64,000 nucleotides of DNA from Locusta migratoria (GCA_026315105.1 CM048744.1:360655168-360719167), one strand, 5' to 3'; counted from the first letter of the stretch, positions 21,480-32,203 are shown. Made by a program: numbers and translations. The notes: a model not told the origin generated them from the sequence alone.

Positions 21480-22735
21480 GAATCTGGAGAAATGGAATAG
21501 CTGCAGAACTATTGAAGAACATAGGCCCAAAACCACTTCAGGAGCTGACACAAAGCATCATAGACACCCAGATAACGGAAAAGCTACTGAAGAATGGAAA
21601 TGTGCACTCATTGAAACGTTACACAAAAAAGGTGACAGAACGGATGCCAATACCTACAAAGGGATTATTCTCCTTGAAGTCGCCTAAGAGATTCTATGAT
21701 CGTGACTTCTTCAAAGAACGCAAGAATAGCTTGAACACAAAGTTATATCACGCCGGTTTCCGACCAGGGTGTTCTTATATTGAACAAATTTTCAACTTGG
21801 AGATAATATTGAGATACAGAGTAAGATGTTCAAATGTTTGTAAGTCTTATGGGACTTAACTGCGGGGTCATCAGTTCCTAAACTTACAAACTACTTACGA
21901 ACTAGCTAACATGAAGGACGGCACAAACAGCCATGCCCGAGGGGGGATTCGAACTCCCGACCGTAGCGGCCGTGCATACCGTGACTGGCCCGCCGCAGAC
22001 CGCTTGGCGACTGCGGCCGGCAGATACAGAGTAACCCAAGCTCTCCGGACATCTGTATGTTCGTAGACTTCAAGAAGGCGTATGGTTCGTTCGGTCGACA
22101 GTCCCTCTTTAACGTGTTAGAAGAACAAGGACTTGATCGAAAGACATTAATAACAGTCATCAAGGCAACAGTCACGGACAAGAAGTCCAAAGTGATATTC
22201 ATAGGTGAATTGTCGGAGCCCTTTGAGATGAAGACCGGTGTGCGGCAGGATGACGGATTGTCCCACTGCTTTTCAACCTTTTTCTGCCTCAAATTATTAG
22301 AGAATGGGAAAAATAATTAAAAACCCAGAACCACTGCAAACTCGTTCAGCTCGAACGAAAGAATGATGGCATCAATGACAGTTGCTTAGCTTTAGTAGAC
22401 GACCTAGCGATACTAACAGACAGCAAAAATACAGCGACCAAACAGACTGAAGTGCTCAAGGAAAACTGGACTACCAATTCGAGACCAATTTTATTTACAC
22501 TAAACTCGACAGTTAGGCACTGAACACAAAAAGGACAGATCTAACGAGTTCCACACTTAACATATCTCGGATAGATCTTAGAACCAACAGGGTTGGAAAA
22601 GGAAACACAGAAAGTTCGCTTACAAAAACTTAAAAGAATGCATGGGAGAATTCGTGACATCTACAACAAGAAATATATGTCCACGCATACAAATATCAAA
22701 CAGTATAATACAGTAATTAAACCTCAAGCTTCAAA
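21480..22735 (+). mobile_element. RTE-like LINE reverse transcriptase region, split by a SINE
   Basis: Plus-strand coding traces in order: 'AAELLKNIGPKPLQELTQSI' (21486-), 'WKCALIETLHKKGDRTDANT', 'YKGIILLEVA', 'HAGFRPGCSYIEQIF'; then after the SINE 'FVDFKKAYGSFGRQSLFNVL', 'VIFIGELSEPFEMKTGVRQD', 'CLALVDDLAILTDS' (A of the usual ADD motif replaced by V), and 'YLG' plus 'LKRMHGRIRDIYNKKYMS'. Motif spacing is that of RTE-type LINEs. At least three frame changes make it dead. Confidence 0.82.
21825..22021 (-). mobile_element. tRNA-derived SINE, family 1, perfect 13-bp target duplication
   Basis: Minus-oriented: tail 'gatgttcaaatgtttg' left, reverse B box 'ggattcgaactcc', head 'ctgcggccggc' right. 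Exact direct repeats 'agatacagagtaa' at 21812-21824 and 22022-22034. The target is the RTE-like LINE; coding similarity resumes on both sides. Confidence 0.97.
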
Positions 22736-22739
22736 TTAC

Positions 22740-24150
22740 GGCCCTCTAAATTTCCTCAACAGAATTTCTCTAAAAGAACGTCGTCTTTCCTCCAGCGATC
22801 ACCACTTAAGTTCCAGGAGTATTTACGTGACACTAGCGCATTGGTCGAACCTACTAGTAACAAACCTAGCTGCTCGCCTCAGAACTGCCTCTATGCCTTC
22901 CTTTAAACTGATCTGCTGCGGGTCCCAAACACTTGAGCAATACTCAAGACGTTGTCGTCCAAGCATTTTGTACGCGGTCTCCTTTATAGATGAAGTACAT
23001 CTTCCCAAAATTCTACCAAGAAAGCGAAGTCGGCTGTCCGCCTTACTCACAACTGTCCTTGCACGTTCCTTCCATTTCATATCTCTCTGCTATGTAACAC
23101 GTACATATTTGAACGACGCGACTTCATCAATAAGCTCGAACATTATGGGATTGTTTTTCCAACTCATGTGCATCACCTTTCATTTTTCTAAATTTAGAGC
23201 TAAATGCCATTTTCAAATCAATTAGAAATTTTGAATAAGTCATCCAGTATGCTGTTATAGTCAATTAAAGACGACACCCTCCCATACTCCACAGCATCAT
23301 CAGCAAATAGCCGCAAATTACAAGTTACTCTGTCCATCAGATCATTTATATAGATAGAAAATAATAGCGGTCCTATCACACTCCGCTGGGGCACGCCTGA
23401 CGATATACTCGTCTTTGATGAACACTCGCAGTCGAGAACAACGTACTGTATTCTTCCAGACAGTCACAAATCTGTGAACCTATTCCGTATGCTTGTAACT
23501 TCGTTAGCAGTCCGCAGTGTGACACCGCGTCAAATGCCGTTTTGAAATCGTAAAAAAAAACCAATTTGCCTGTTGCCCGTTATCCGTGGCTCGCAAGATG
23601 TCATGTGAACGATGTTTCCGTCTCAAGGAAATTTACCATATTCGAGCTAAGAATGTGCTCCAAAATTCTGCAGGTAACTGATGTAAACGACATTGGCCTG
23701 TAGTTATGTGGCTCAGTTCTTTTACTTTTCTTATAAACGGGAGTCACCTGCCCTTTCTTTGCAAAAATCGAACTGGTATTTCATTCGGAACAGGAGACTT
23801 TTTCATATTTAGCTCTCTCAGCTGCTTCTCTACACCGGGAATACCTATTACTATGTCTTCCATTTGGGACTTAGTGCATTGATCAAATGATGGTACGGCT
23901 GCCCTGCGTGAAAGATTTATGAAAGGTTAAATTTAGAACTTCAGCTTTTCATTTGCTTTCTTCTATTACTGCCCTGGACTGATCAACGATTGTCTGTATA
24001 GTGATCTTTGACCCGCTTATCGATTTTACATAGGACCAGATTTTTTTGGGATTCTCGGAAAGATCTTTTGCTAAGGCAGGCTGTGGTAATTATTTTATGA
24101 TCGCGCATCGATCTTTTTGTAGACGAACGAATCTATCTTTTACCTGTCTC
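22740..24150 (-). mobile_element. CR1-like LINE relic, RT to linker
   Basis: Minus strand, right to left: linker trace 'DLSENPKKIWSYVKSISGSK' near 24060-24000; 'FYDFKTAFDAVSHCGLLTKL' (motif A) at about 23560; 'GVPQ'-type and catalytic regions degenerate near 23390-23290; then 'RTVVSKADSRLRFLGRILGR', 'LEYCSSVWDPQQ' and 'VLRRAARFVTSRFD' at 23080-22823. Numerous stops. Same family as the RT fragment at 14730-15596. Confidence 0.8.
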
Positions 24151-24939
24151 CATTTGCTTGTTGAAACGATACGCGATTCATCGGGTAGGTCGTAGTAATA
24201 ACTTTTCTGCAAGTCAGCGTCATTCTTTTCGCTGCAAAGATACCTCACTGATCAACCCTTTATTATTTCCTCTCTGCAAAGAAAAGAAAGATGTTCACTT
24301 ATTTTCGTTGTCTTGGAAAGACGTAGGCATTCCTGCTCGTTCAATTCTACAACTGTTACTGTGAGTAATTTGTTTTTCGAGATAAATAGTGAATAAAGTA
24401 GGGTTAAAGTTTACTAAAATGTTTTTAGTCATTTCAGCTTTATCCCTATCCATATGGCGTTAATGTTCAAGAACTTAAACTTATAGTAATTTGGACACCA
24501 TTATGGTAAAATAGTATAATGTACAACCGGTTGCATAAATTCGTCAGTAAATAGCGGCAATTCCTTACTTGACAGTCACAGTATCGGAAGAGCCTGCAAT
24601 CATTCGATCCCGACGCATTTTCTTTTCTTTTCGAAGTTCGATAAGTGAACATAAAAATTATTCTTTGTTCACATTGTTGCAACATAATCCTGATTATTTC
24701 ACATATTCCGATTGTGCATGACATAACAACTATAACTGACCCAAATCACTTTAGGAATAAGTTACCAATAAAAAGATATTTTAATTTCAGCATAGTCGAC
24801 AGATTGGTGTTGCAGAACCAGCATCGACTAGCCACACGAGGCAACTTCATTCCTAATTTTTATAATGATACAAGCCGCCCTATGTACAACCTTTAAATTG
24901 AAGTTACGAGTAAAAATATAATCATTTGACCATTTTCCA
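24151..24939. other. Unassigned insert between two LINE pieces
   Basis: The CR1-like coding trace stops near 24150 and its immediately upstream part resumes at 24940, so about 790 bp interrupt the element. This AT-rich segment shows no SINE head, TIR pair or coding motif I can name; it may be an unrecognised insertion or a junction of two copies. Confidence 0.4.
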
Positions 24940-25155
24940 TCACTTTGCATTTCGAATATATTTTATCCGTAGATTAAACCAATTCTTATAGGCGGTAGCA
25001 TTATAGTGTTCTTTTTTGAACCGAGAGTGCAAGAGCCTTTGCTTTCTAATATTATTATTATACCACGGTGGATCTTTCCCACCCTTAATCGACTTTATAG
25101 GCACATATTTCTCTAATGAATAACTCACAGAAAATGAGCTGGGTGGTCTTAAGTG
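24940..25155 (-). pseudogene. CR1-like LINE endonuclease-RT linker
   Basis: 'SIKGGKDPPWYNNNIRKQRL', 'LHSRFKKEHYNATAYKNWFN' and 'LRIKYIRNAK' match the 'PWWN.ELR.L...K....F' block between the endonuclease and RT of CR1/Jockey-type LINEs. It is the expected upstream neighbour of the piece ending at 24150. Confidence 0.7.
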
Positions 25156-25587
25156 CGGTGACAATTTCATCTGAAATTTGCACCTACAAATCGTATCCGT
25201 GGTTTTGACACTGGTTGGGGTTGCAGTCAGTAACAGAAGACTGGCTGCGACCCTGACACAGACAGCTGGTCCTGTGTGGACCGCGGCAGCTGCAGACGCC
25301 GCCCACTCAGCACGGCGCGTCCGCCTGGAGAAAGCGCCGCCCACCAGCTCCAGCTCCAGTTGCAGGTGGTCGCACTGGTAACTCACCCAGCTACCAGCCG
25401 GTCTGCCGCGAGGTCGTCGCACGCGGAATTCTAGCTCAGGTCAACGAAGGTTCTACCATACCGTAGCGAAGGGCGAGGTGTGTAGGCGGCAGTTATGTGT
25501 ACCTACGCCCTGTGGAAGAGGCTATTTGCACTCGAACGAGCCAAGGAAGTGACGTCAAAATGATGTAGCCGGTCGGTCCCGTCAAAC
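25156..25587. other. GC-rich stretch, no gene assigned
   Basis: 25225-25440 is GC-rich ('gtggaccgcggcagctgcag', 'cacggcgcgtccgcctgg'), unlike its flanks, and keeps open frames on both strands. No domain recognised. Confidence 0.35.
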
Positions 25588-25752
25588 ATCCGGAAGTTTG
25601 TTGGTGAGCTTAGTGACACGCTAGGCAGGTACCATGTTGACGTTACAGTTACAACTAGGACACCTGGATATAGACGGTCATGCGCATCTGCCATTTTTGT
25701 ACCTTCGCTTCGACGCGCGATTATAGAATAGGACAGTCAATACGCTTTCAGC

Positions 25753-25911
25753 ATGGTGGGCTGTGCAGCTCCGAATTGTTCTAATCGTTCAGAAAATAGT
25801 TTTGGTTTTCTTTTTTGTTTCCTGTGAATCCTGAAGGACGTAAAATATGGTTAATAAATTTTCGTCGTGGCAAATGGCTACCAACAAGGTGTTCAAAACT
25901 ATGCGAGGTTG
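25753..25911 (+). pseudogene. THAP zinc-finger relic at the 5' end of a transposase
   Basis: ATG at 25753 opens 'MVGCAAPNCSNRSE': an N-terminal C-x4-C placed exactly as in THAP domains. After a one-base shift in a T-run near 25812, 'FPVNPEGRKIWLINFRRGKW', 'LPTRCSKLCEV' provides the F-P, the W of 'KIW', the P and the third Cys. The final His is replaced and a stop follows. As at 11721-11892, this is the DNA-binding head of a P-like transposase; downstream (25912-26936) I cannot find a catalytic core, only short open frames (e.g. 26558-26794). Confidence 0.75.
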
Positions 25912-25998
25912 GTTGACTTTGATTTGGATTGACTTATTTGTTGTTATGCACAATTTGTACACGTTGTAAACGACAGGTTTCGACGTTTTCATTTTATT

Positions 25999-26048
25999 GT
26001 TGTTTTTTTTTTGTTTTGTTTTTTTGTTTTTTTTTTTTTTTTTTTTTC
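25999..26048. repeat. T-rich tract
   Basis: T runs interrupted by single G, inside the THAP element. Confidence 0.9.
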
Positions 26049-26181
26049 AGCGAAGCCTTCGACGCTACGCACTAATACAGTAGCAACATTTAGACAATAA
26101 CAATACAAATTACTTTTAAATGATGCACACTGTTTTTTACTCGTTATAATGGCTCATGCGCCTCGTAACGAAATTTGAAGG

Positions 26182-26235
26182 TACTGCGATGTTAATTTTA
26201 GTTACAGCTACTGCGATGTTAATTTTAGTTACAAC
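26182..26235. repeat. 27-bp tandem duplication
   Basis: 'tactgcgatgttaatttta' plus 'gttaca' occurs twice in tandem with period 27; the copies are almost identical, so the duplication is recent relative to its surroundings. Confidence 0.9.
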
Positions 26236-27075
26236 ATCTGCGGCGTAATTTGCTAATGTTGGAAAGAGAATGTTCGCTTTAGGAGGATAATTAATTTACT
26301 GACCGGACAAGTGTACATACAAGAAGATAGTAAACGTGAAAAATTATTTTCTCTCATTCTACCTGTTCGAGTTTTCAAAGAGCATTCAAGGGTCGTTGCC
26401 AACATCAGTACACTACGCCGCCGAGTCCGTAAGTAAAATTGACCAATGATGAAGTAAATTGTCAAATGAGAAATTAAAATATCTGGTATTTATAAATCTT
26501 TTACTGCATCCTAGTTTATCATGGTGATATACTTAGTGCACTGAAAAAGTATTTTATATGAATTCTGAAAAAAACGTCGTAAAAAAGTACCAACCTGAGG
26601 GTGTAGGCCTATTCTGGATCAAATTTATGGCATTCGAAAACGGAGATTTCTTGCATGTTAGCGCAGCTTTGGTAGTGCACGTGGTATCCCATAAAAGTGA
26701 GCTATCGAATGCGAAAGAGATGCTCACAACACACAACCAGGTGGATAAATACCAGAAAACATATTTAACGATTTGTCAAATCATATTACAATAACTTTAA
26801 TTACAACGAGAGTAATTTTTGATACAAATATATATTTTCTTTTTGGTATGTGTATTAGAAATGAAACAAGCGACGTTATAGCAATAATAGCAGAAAAACT
26901 CCGCCTTCCACAAGCTCACGTTATCACCTACTGGAACCAAAATGGCGGCGGGAGCTGCCGCTATAGCAGAAATTGATACGCATGCCCGTCTATATCCAGG
27001 TGCCCTAGTCACAACTTGGAAACAAAGACGACTGTGGCCACGACCGGGCGCTAACGATCCTTGTGGCTTTAGACC

Positions 27076-27392
27076 ATACGAGTCCTTATTTCGGCACGCA
27101 GAAATTGTCTCCGACACATGAGATGCTGTGTGTTCTTAACCGGAGATTCGTGCGCTACGCACAATCACGTACTAAAAAAAGTATTGTTTGACCTATACCT
27201 AACCTTCTTAAGGCTATGTTACAGGTCACTTTTTTAAAAGTGAAAGTTAGGTTAGATATGGGTGAAATAAGTACGTGAGGGCGCGTACGCCCGAATCTCC
27301 GGTTGAGAAACACGCAGCATCTCATTGTCTGACAGCTAACGAGTTCTCGTCGGCCGGTTACAATTTCTGCGTGTCGAAATAAGGACTCGTAT
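27076..27392. mobile_element. Foldback element, arms about 100 bp
   Basis: Left arm 'atacgagtccttatttcgg', 'cacgcagaaattgt', 'gagatgctg', 'aaccggagattcg' (27076-27173) is mirrored by 27270-27392. The right arm carries about 35 extra bases ('cagctaacgagttctcgtcg'). Centre 'gttacaggtcact'. No coding content. It sits in the right arm of the THAP element. Confidence 0.8.
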
Positions 27393-27522
27393 ACACAAAG
27401 CCAGCTTGTCAGTTGTCCGCTATTTTGATTTGCTGTAGAGGTGTCGACCGGTCGATGTCTCGCATTCAGCTCCTGATGACGTCAGCCCGACTCTAGCCTA
27501 GCGTGTCACTAAGCTCACCCGA

Positions 27523-27717
27523 GCCGGCCGAGCGGTCTGCGGCGCGCCAATCAAGTTCTGCACGGCTACTACGGTCAGGAGTTCGAATCCACCCTCGAGC
27601 ATGTATATTTGTGCTGTCCTTAGTATTAGCTACATCATAAGTCGTTTGTAAGTTTAGGGACTGATGACCCCGTAGTTAAGTCCCATAAGCTCTACAAACA
27701 TTTGAACATTTGAATTT
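27523..27717 (+). mobile_element. tRNA-derived SINE, family 1, perfect 13-bp target duplication
   Basis: Head 'gccggccgagcggtctgcgg', B box 'gagttcgaatcc', tail 'aacatttgaacattt'. Exact repeats 'taagctcacccga' at 27510-27522 and 27718-27730. It splits the right arm of the THAP element. Confidence 0.96.
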
Positions 27718-27740
27718 TAAGCTCACCCGAAGTTTGTTCA

Positions 27741-28750
27741 GGTGCAAGCTCGCCCTGCAGAGGCGCCATCTTCCCTTCCGCGTTTTCATGGTATTGTCCT
27801 TGTAACTCACGTGTTGTTATTTCAAAATAACGACAGACTGAAGAGACCAAAAACATGTCGTTCTTAGTACGATTAATAGTAAATTAGAGCCAATACATGC
27901 CTTATTTGCGGCTAACCCTTCATAACCCTAAATTTAAATGTTAAGGCCACTGACTCGCGAGGTTCGATGTGCGATGGCTAGATTAGTTTGTTGTACTTTA
28001 GTGTTGAGTGCAGTTGTAATTCGAGCGCTGGGATAGTTGGCTGAATAGAACCGCGACTCTTTATGGGCCGGATCTCAAACAGCCCGCTCCACTCCTCGGA
28101 GTAGAGAATGAAAAGAATAACTGTTTTCTAAAATATGCAATGCAATGTCTGTTTCCCGGTGTGTTGCGATAGAGCTCTTCTGGTTGTAAAAAACTTTGCG
28201 CTGTGTACATTACGAAGTATTGTCTGATTGTGTGTTAGTGGCGTTTACTTTACAAATGGTCTAATTTATGTAGCATAGATGTTTGCGGTGGTAAATTATT
28301 GCTGATCTTTTAACTTATACATGCGTAGTAAATTCGCCAAGTTCGTCATTGTAAGCCGTGAAAACAAGGCGAAGTTAAATTAAGAATGAATTAAGTAAAA
28401 AACAAAACGGTGAAATTAAAACCATGTTGTTACCTCCTTATAAGAAATGCTGTAAGTGGTGGCTACAGGCGTACGTGAGGTGTACAAGTTTTCTCCTACC
28501 TGGCGACAGCGTTGTGACAGCACTAGGGATACTGGAGAAACTCGGCAAGGAAACACTGCAGAACATCTTGAGGAAATAGGCAAATCCTGTGACGGTACCC
28601 TATAAAGTGGGACTAGCCGGTATTAAACTAGATGTTGTAATGTAGGAGATCCCATCCTACTACAACAGCTTTGTGTAGGTGACTTTTATTTCCTGGGCAT
28701 CCCACAATATTTCGCATGTATTTTTAACAAACTGGGCATGTGCAAGCACC
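27741..28750. other. No gene recognised
   Basis: Mixed-composition DNA with no open frame of note, SINE head or TIR pair seen. Confidence 0.45.
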
Positions 28751-28863
28751 AGGGTTAGTTGACGGGTGCGTTGCACTTGCATGGTAATCAAAAAACGTAT
28801 AAAATATGATGGTCGAGGTATGTGTATCTATTGGAAGCCTGTTGCGTTTTCCTGCATTGTGAT
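28751..28863. repeat. Local duplicate A (unoccupied by SINE)
   Basis: 'agggttagttga', 'catggtaatcaaaaaacgt', 'aatatgatggtcgaggtatg' and 'cgttttcctgcattgtg' reappear in the same order at 29383-29702, where a SINE interrupts 'tggtaatca'. This copy shows the unoccupied site. Confidence 0.85.
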
Positions 28864-29382
28864 GACCGAGTCTCAATCAATCCATAACCTTGCTTGGAAG
28901 GTGGACATTGATTGAGCAGCTGGAATAGATTGTTTAATATGGTTGACGTCGAATTGCCGAGTAAAAGGTATTAATACATTTATTCATTGAATCACGAGGT
29001 CTGGTGTCAATAAAATTACCGGTAATCACTTTATCGATTTTATAAAATGTCCTGACACGTGTTTGCAAGAGACTTTTACTTCTTCGTTTGGTTGAGAACA
29101 AGGCATTACCAGGCTGGAGGCCACAATATACACTTATCTAATAGATCAGAATATAATTTAAGTGCTTGCCAATATTGACAAAGTGAACACCTGTACAGTG
29201 TGTGAATCCCAACCATATGGTCACGGCTAACAAATTCCTTATAGAACAGTTGTTGTGTTGTATCGTGTTTTGCAAATTGTTTACTGGGTTAATAAGAACA
29301 GCGAAAATTGACGGGTGTGTCCGTTAATCTAGCGAACTCCTCTATCCAGTAGGACTTTTGATGTCTACGTATTGTATACTTA

Positions 29383-29702
29383 AGGGTTAGTTGATTCGTA
29401 CATTGCGCTTGGATGGTAATCAGAAGCCGCGGTGACCGAGCGCTCTGCGGCGCTCCAATCGTAGTCTGCACGGCCACTACGGTCGGGGGTTCGAATCCCC
29501 CCTCGGGCATGGATATTTGTGCCGTCCTTAGTGTTAGCTAGTTCATAAGTAGTTTGTAAGTTTAGGGACTGATGACCCCTTAGTTAAGTCCCATAAGCTC
29601 TACAAACATTTGAACCTTTTTGGTAATCAGAAAAACGTGTAGAAATATGATGATCGAGGTATGCGTATATATCAGAGGCCTGTAACGTTTTCCTGCATTG
29701 TG
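29383..29702. repeat. Local duplicate B (occupied by SINE)
   Basis: Direct repeat of 28751-28863 at a distance of about 630 bp; aside from the SINE at 29426-29620 the two copies align end to end with scattered substitutions. Confidence 0.85.
29426..29620 (+). mobile_element. tRNA-derived SINE, family 1, 12-bp target duplication
   Basis: Head 'gccgcggtgaccgagcgctc', B box 'ggttcgaatcc', tail 'aacatttgaacctttt'. Direct repeats 'tggtaatcagaa' at 29414-29425 and 29621-29632. An unoccupied paralogous site exists at about 28792. Confidence 0.97.
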
Positions 29703-30013
29703 GTGCGATAGAAACATTTGCGATCATTATGTTGTACGCATGCAGTTGTACTAAAGAAAAGAAACTATATACACGACATGTTCCTATAACGATCAGATGT
29801 TGCAGTGTGTATGTTAGCATTCTAGTTAATAGAGTAGGCATCTTAGTTTGTGGTAGACAGCTACTTGTAATTATCTATTATTGGAATGAAAAAAGAAATC
29901 TTAGTTAACACAGGAAATGTGCTTGATTTGTGTTTAGAGTAAGAATTTTTGTCTCTCTCTGTCTATATTTTGGGTAAAGGGCGGGTTGAACTTGCTCTAC
30001 AGAACTGATAATC

Positions 30014-30112
30014 ACATGGGTGTGTGTGTTGTCCTTAGGTTAGTTTGCCTAGGTTTAAGTAGTTTGTAAGCTACGGACTACGCAGTTTGGTCCGATAGAT
30101 TTACAAACATTT
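30014..30112 (+). mobile_element. 5'-truncated family-2 SINE, 12-bp target duplication
   Basis: Starts at 'acatgggtgtgtgtg', just after where the tRNA-like head would end, and continues to the family-2 tail 'cgatagatttacaaacattt'. Exact repeats 'gaactgataatc' at 30002-30013 and 30113-30124. The copy has no internal promoter. Confidence 0.95.
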
Positions 30113-30423
30113 GAACTGATAATCTGTTGTATCCGAGCTATTGGGCAGGTAAAGTATTACCTTTATGTCATCTCGGTTCCGCGGTTGCTGTATTGGCGAG
30201 CGTCATTTCGAAGAAGGATGTTGTTAGGTGATTGTTTTAGAGAAAAAAAAAAGTGTTAGTGTAGACGATCGGAAATGGGTAAACTGCTGATCTTAAATTA
30301 TTTGACGCATTTTTTTACCGTTGTACAATAGGGTTTAGTTTTGTTTAAATGTACAGAAAGAATAATTTTAAATATCGTCTGGGGTACCCGATTATCGGTA
30401 TTTGCAAGTTTGAGCTGTGTCAG

Positions 30424-32203
30424 ATAAATGTTGTAAAGGCTTAGAGCATTTGGAAAGGAATCGTTTGCAGTGTTTAATATTTTCACAAGGTATGGTTGTT
30501 AGAGAGAGAGGGAGAGATTCTCTTTGCTATGTTTTGATTTAGCGAGTTGGGTATACGCAAGAAGATGTGTACTGCATTAGTATTCACATTATAAAGGAAA
30601 TAAGAGGTAAAATTTAACTACCCCAATTATCTCGTCTAGAAGAAATGTCGGAAGGCACAGAACTGGATATTAAAATAAAAAAAGTGCTAGAATACAGGAA
30701 GAAATTGAGTTCGAAAACGTACCTGTCGAAATACTGGTTGGGAGGAGGAAATAGAAGACAGCGATATCTCGATCTAAAGAAATGTTGGAAAGACGGTACA
30801 ATTCGAAAAGAATTGTGTGCATTGTTTAATATTGTAATGGGGCATGGTCGCTAAATAGAGAGAGTAATCTATTTCGTAACTTGATCATTTTGTTTTAAGA
30901 GCGGTCACAAAGTGTGGCTGGTGTGATTTGTACGAGAGAGTGGGTTGTTGTTAGTCTGTCTTTCTGTCTGAATCAAACCAGGATGACTGATAATATCGTT
31001 TGCAGATCTGTATCTAGACGCATTCCTAGTACAGTGACGTGTTCCAGTTATAGCGGTGTTTGAGTGACAGAGTGGCTCTCGTCACCTGTTGTGGATGTTC
31101 GGTAAAATGCTGTGTTTTTAAGCTGCCGTGTTCAAAATCTATGGTTTCTATGCCGACTTTGTGCTTGAATCATAAGATGTCCTTGCCGATTTTCGGTATT
31201 TCCGTCAGTAAATTCGACTTTTTTTATAAACAATATGTTGCTGTTGTTGTGTTACCGAAATAGTGTTTGTTAAGATTGAGACACAGGTTTGTGACGATCG
31301 TTACCATTACACCCGGTTTATTATCTAACGCCGCGCGCTATTTTTAACAAGTTCGTCGGCTATTGTAGACGTAGTCTAAATGAAGAGCGTGTTTGGCGGT
31401 ATTGTCACATACCTGTGACAGATGAAATTCTTTATTATGTGTTACAAGTAAATTTTGTAAACCATACAAGTTGTATTTGTATTATACTACCAAACAGAGT
31501 GTATCAAGATCTAGTATACAGTTATTTTGCTTATAGACCTAAGGTGGCAGGCGAGTTCCGAAAACGGCACTTTTTTTCGGATAGTCCAAAATGTTTGTCT
31601 TTGGTTAGAATTGTTTTTAAATAATCTGGATATTTAAAGAGTATTTGTTAAGATGGACACACGGGTTAGTGGCGTTCGTTACCGTTACACCCTGTTTATT
31701 ATCTAACGCGCGCTATTTTTTTAAAAACACGTCCGTCTGCCGTTGCGATCATCATCTAAACGAAGAGCGTGAAGAGAGAATGCTTAAAATAATAAAATGT
31801 CATGATACTTTGTTTAGACATTTATCAAATGTTTATTGATAGGACAGCAAGAATTTCTTTATGTAGCTTGCTGAGAGAACACTGCGTGTGTGTGTGTTTG
31901 TGATTCGCATTGGCGATCGAGCTGTACTGAAGTTACTGTTAACACATCTAGGCATCGAAAGACTGTTAAGATGGATACATATAAGTATGTGGCGATCGTC
32001 ACCATTACATTCCGTTTATTGTCTAATGTGCACTATTTAAAAAAAAAAAAACGCCTTTGCCGACCGTTGCTTGGATAGTCTATGCGAAGAGATACGTTTA
32101 TTTTTCCTAGGCACCTTAGGAGGCGAACTATTTCCGAAAGACAGAACATTTTTGTTGTTGTTGGATAATCCCAACTGTTTGCTTAGAAACGTTTTTAAAT
32201 AAT
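30424..32203. repeat. Array of old, diverged local duplications
   Basis: Three copies of a segment of about 130 bp begin at 31264, 31645 and 31960 ('gttaagat.ga.aca', 'cgt.accattaca.cc', 'gtttattRtctaa', 'gaagagcgtg'). A second segment recurs at 31548-31623 and 32119-32203 ('ttccgaaa', 'gttttttaaataat'-like end). A third pair is 30424-30480 and 30779-30833 ('aaatgttg.aaag', 'gtgtttaatatt'). With 28751/29383 these make 28.7-32.2 kb a patchwork of one ancestral sequence. No transposon motif was recognised. Confidence 0.65.
30645..30854 (+). CDS. Small open frame of unknown meaning
   Basis: 69 codons from ATG, Lys/Arg-rich (KIKKVLEYRKKLSSKTYLSK, then RRQRYLDLKKCWKDG). It overlaps the right member of a diverged duplicate pair; the left member (30424-30480) is not open in that frame, which argues against conservation. 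No known domain. Probably a chance frame. Confidence 0.15.
   Translation: MSEGTELDIKIKKVLEYRKKLSSKTYLSKYWLGGGNRRQRYLDLKKCWKDGTIRKELCALFNIVMGHGR

Larger units (their letters stand above)
25588..27740 (+). mobile_element. Second THAP-bearing TIR transposon relic, right arm broken by two insertions
   Basis: The left arm has 'agcttagtgacacgctagg' (about 25607-25625) and 'cacctggatatagacgg' (25660-25676); both recur inverted at the right, at about 27496-27514 and 26985-27003, in the order expected of a terminal inverted repeat. 'aagtttgttggtgagc' (25594-25609) also recurs inverted around 27720-27738, after the SINE. The right arm is stretched by a foldback element (27076-27392) and a SINE (27523-27717). 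A THAP domain begins about 45 bp inside the left arm. The terminus and target duplication are not clear. Confidence 0.6.

Noticed and set aside
21486..22735. Reading the RTE-like and CR1-like pieces as parts of one element
   Set aside because: They lie on opposite strands and their motif styles differ (VRQDDG / LVDDL versus SGVPQGS / FADD).
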